Assembly (NCBI GenBank): GCA_014377495.1 | Contig: JACMPN010000304.1 | Location: forward strand, 1 to 5,866 | Origin: Candidatus Sericytochromatia bacterium | GTDB lineage: Bacteria > Cyanobacteriota > Sericytochromatia > JACMPN01 | Length of the DNA: 5,866 nt | Direction: 5' to 3' | Part shown: positions 5,833-5,866 of the stretch, in pieces | How the letters are laid out: every line of letters starts with the position of its first letter | Position numbering within the stretch: the stretch's first letter is position 1 | Made by a program: the position numbers and the translations under genes | The notes under the pieces: model-generated | The model's database searches: none | What the model was told of the DNA's origin: nothing | Seen by the model: only the letters and a program-made list of their open reading frames with translations

Positions 5833-5866
5833 TCCCGCACCGGTAGACGACGAACACGATAGCGGC

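Overview
The window is GC-rich bacterial DNA. Third codon positions in the convincing genes are mostly G or C, Shine-Dalgarno sites of AAAGG, AAGGAG or AAGGGG type lie 6-8 bases before the starts, and there is one clear intrinsic terminator. No rRNA, tRNA, CRISPR array, transposase, integrase or phage gene is visible. A lipoprotein-type signal, a Sec signal peptide and a clostripain-family (C11) peptidase point to a free-living bacterium with an elaborate envelope. The phylum cannot be fixed from this window.

Left part, minus strand (1-1690): a gene cut off by the window edge (165 residues visible, hypothetical) is preceded by a sigma70-like promoter. Upstream of it is a 239-residue membrane protein with three predicted helices and an unusual TTG start. 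Further upstream on the same strand (1436-1630) is a short open stretch with strong coding bias but no good start at its beginning. It is either the C-terminal remnant of a lost gene or a 29-residue small protein.

Right part, plus strand (1691-5832): four genes in one direction. They are a 219-residue Gly/Ala-rich protein of unknown function, a 77-residue acidic small protein with a very good ribosome site, a 174-residue exported protein, and a 704-residue predicted lipoprotein. The exported protein has a signal peptide, eleven KPTA/KPTV repeats and a short conserved VWVNTDSGVYH-type C-terminal module, and a strong terminator follows it. The lipoprotein carries the His and Cys of peptidase family C11 plus a large C-terminal region that is probably beta-rich. 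Between the terminator and the peptidase gene lies a stretch without a start whose translation reads like the last 30-40 residues of a sensor histidine kinase ATPase domain.

Taken together: at least two, probably three, envelope or exported proteins (membrane protein, repeat protein, peptidase lipoprotein), several unrecognised genes, and two apparent gene remnants. No pathway links the genes visibly. The terminator at 3457-3495 separates the peptidase from the genes before it. The picture is of a loosely packed accessory region that has been rearranged rather than a compact operon.
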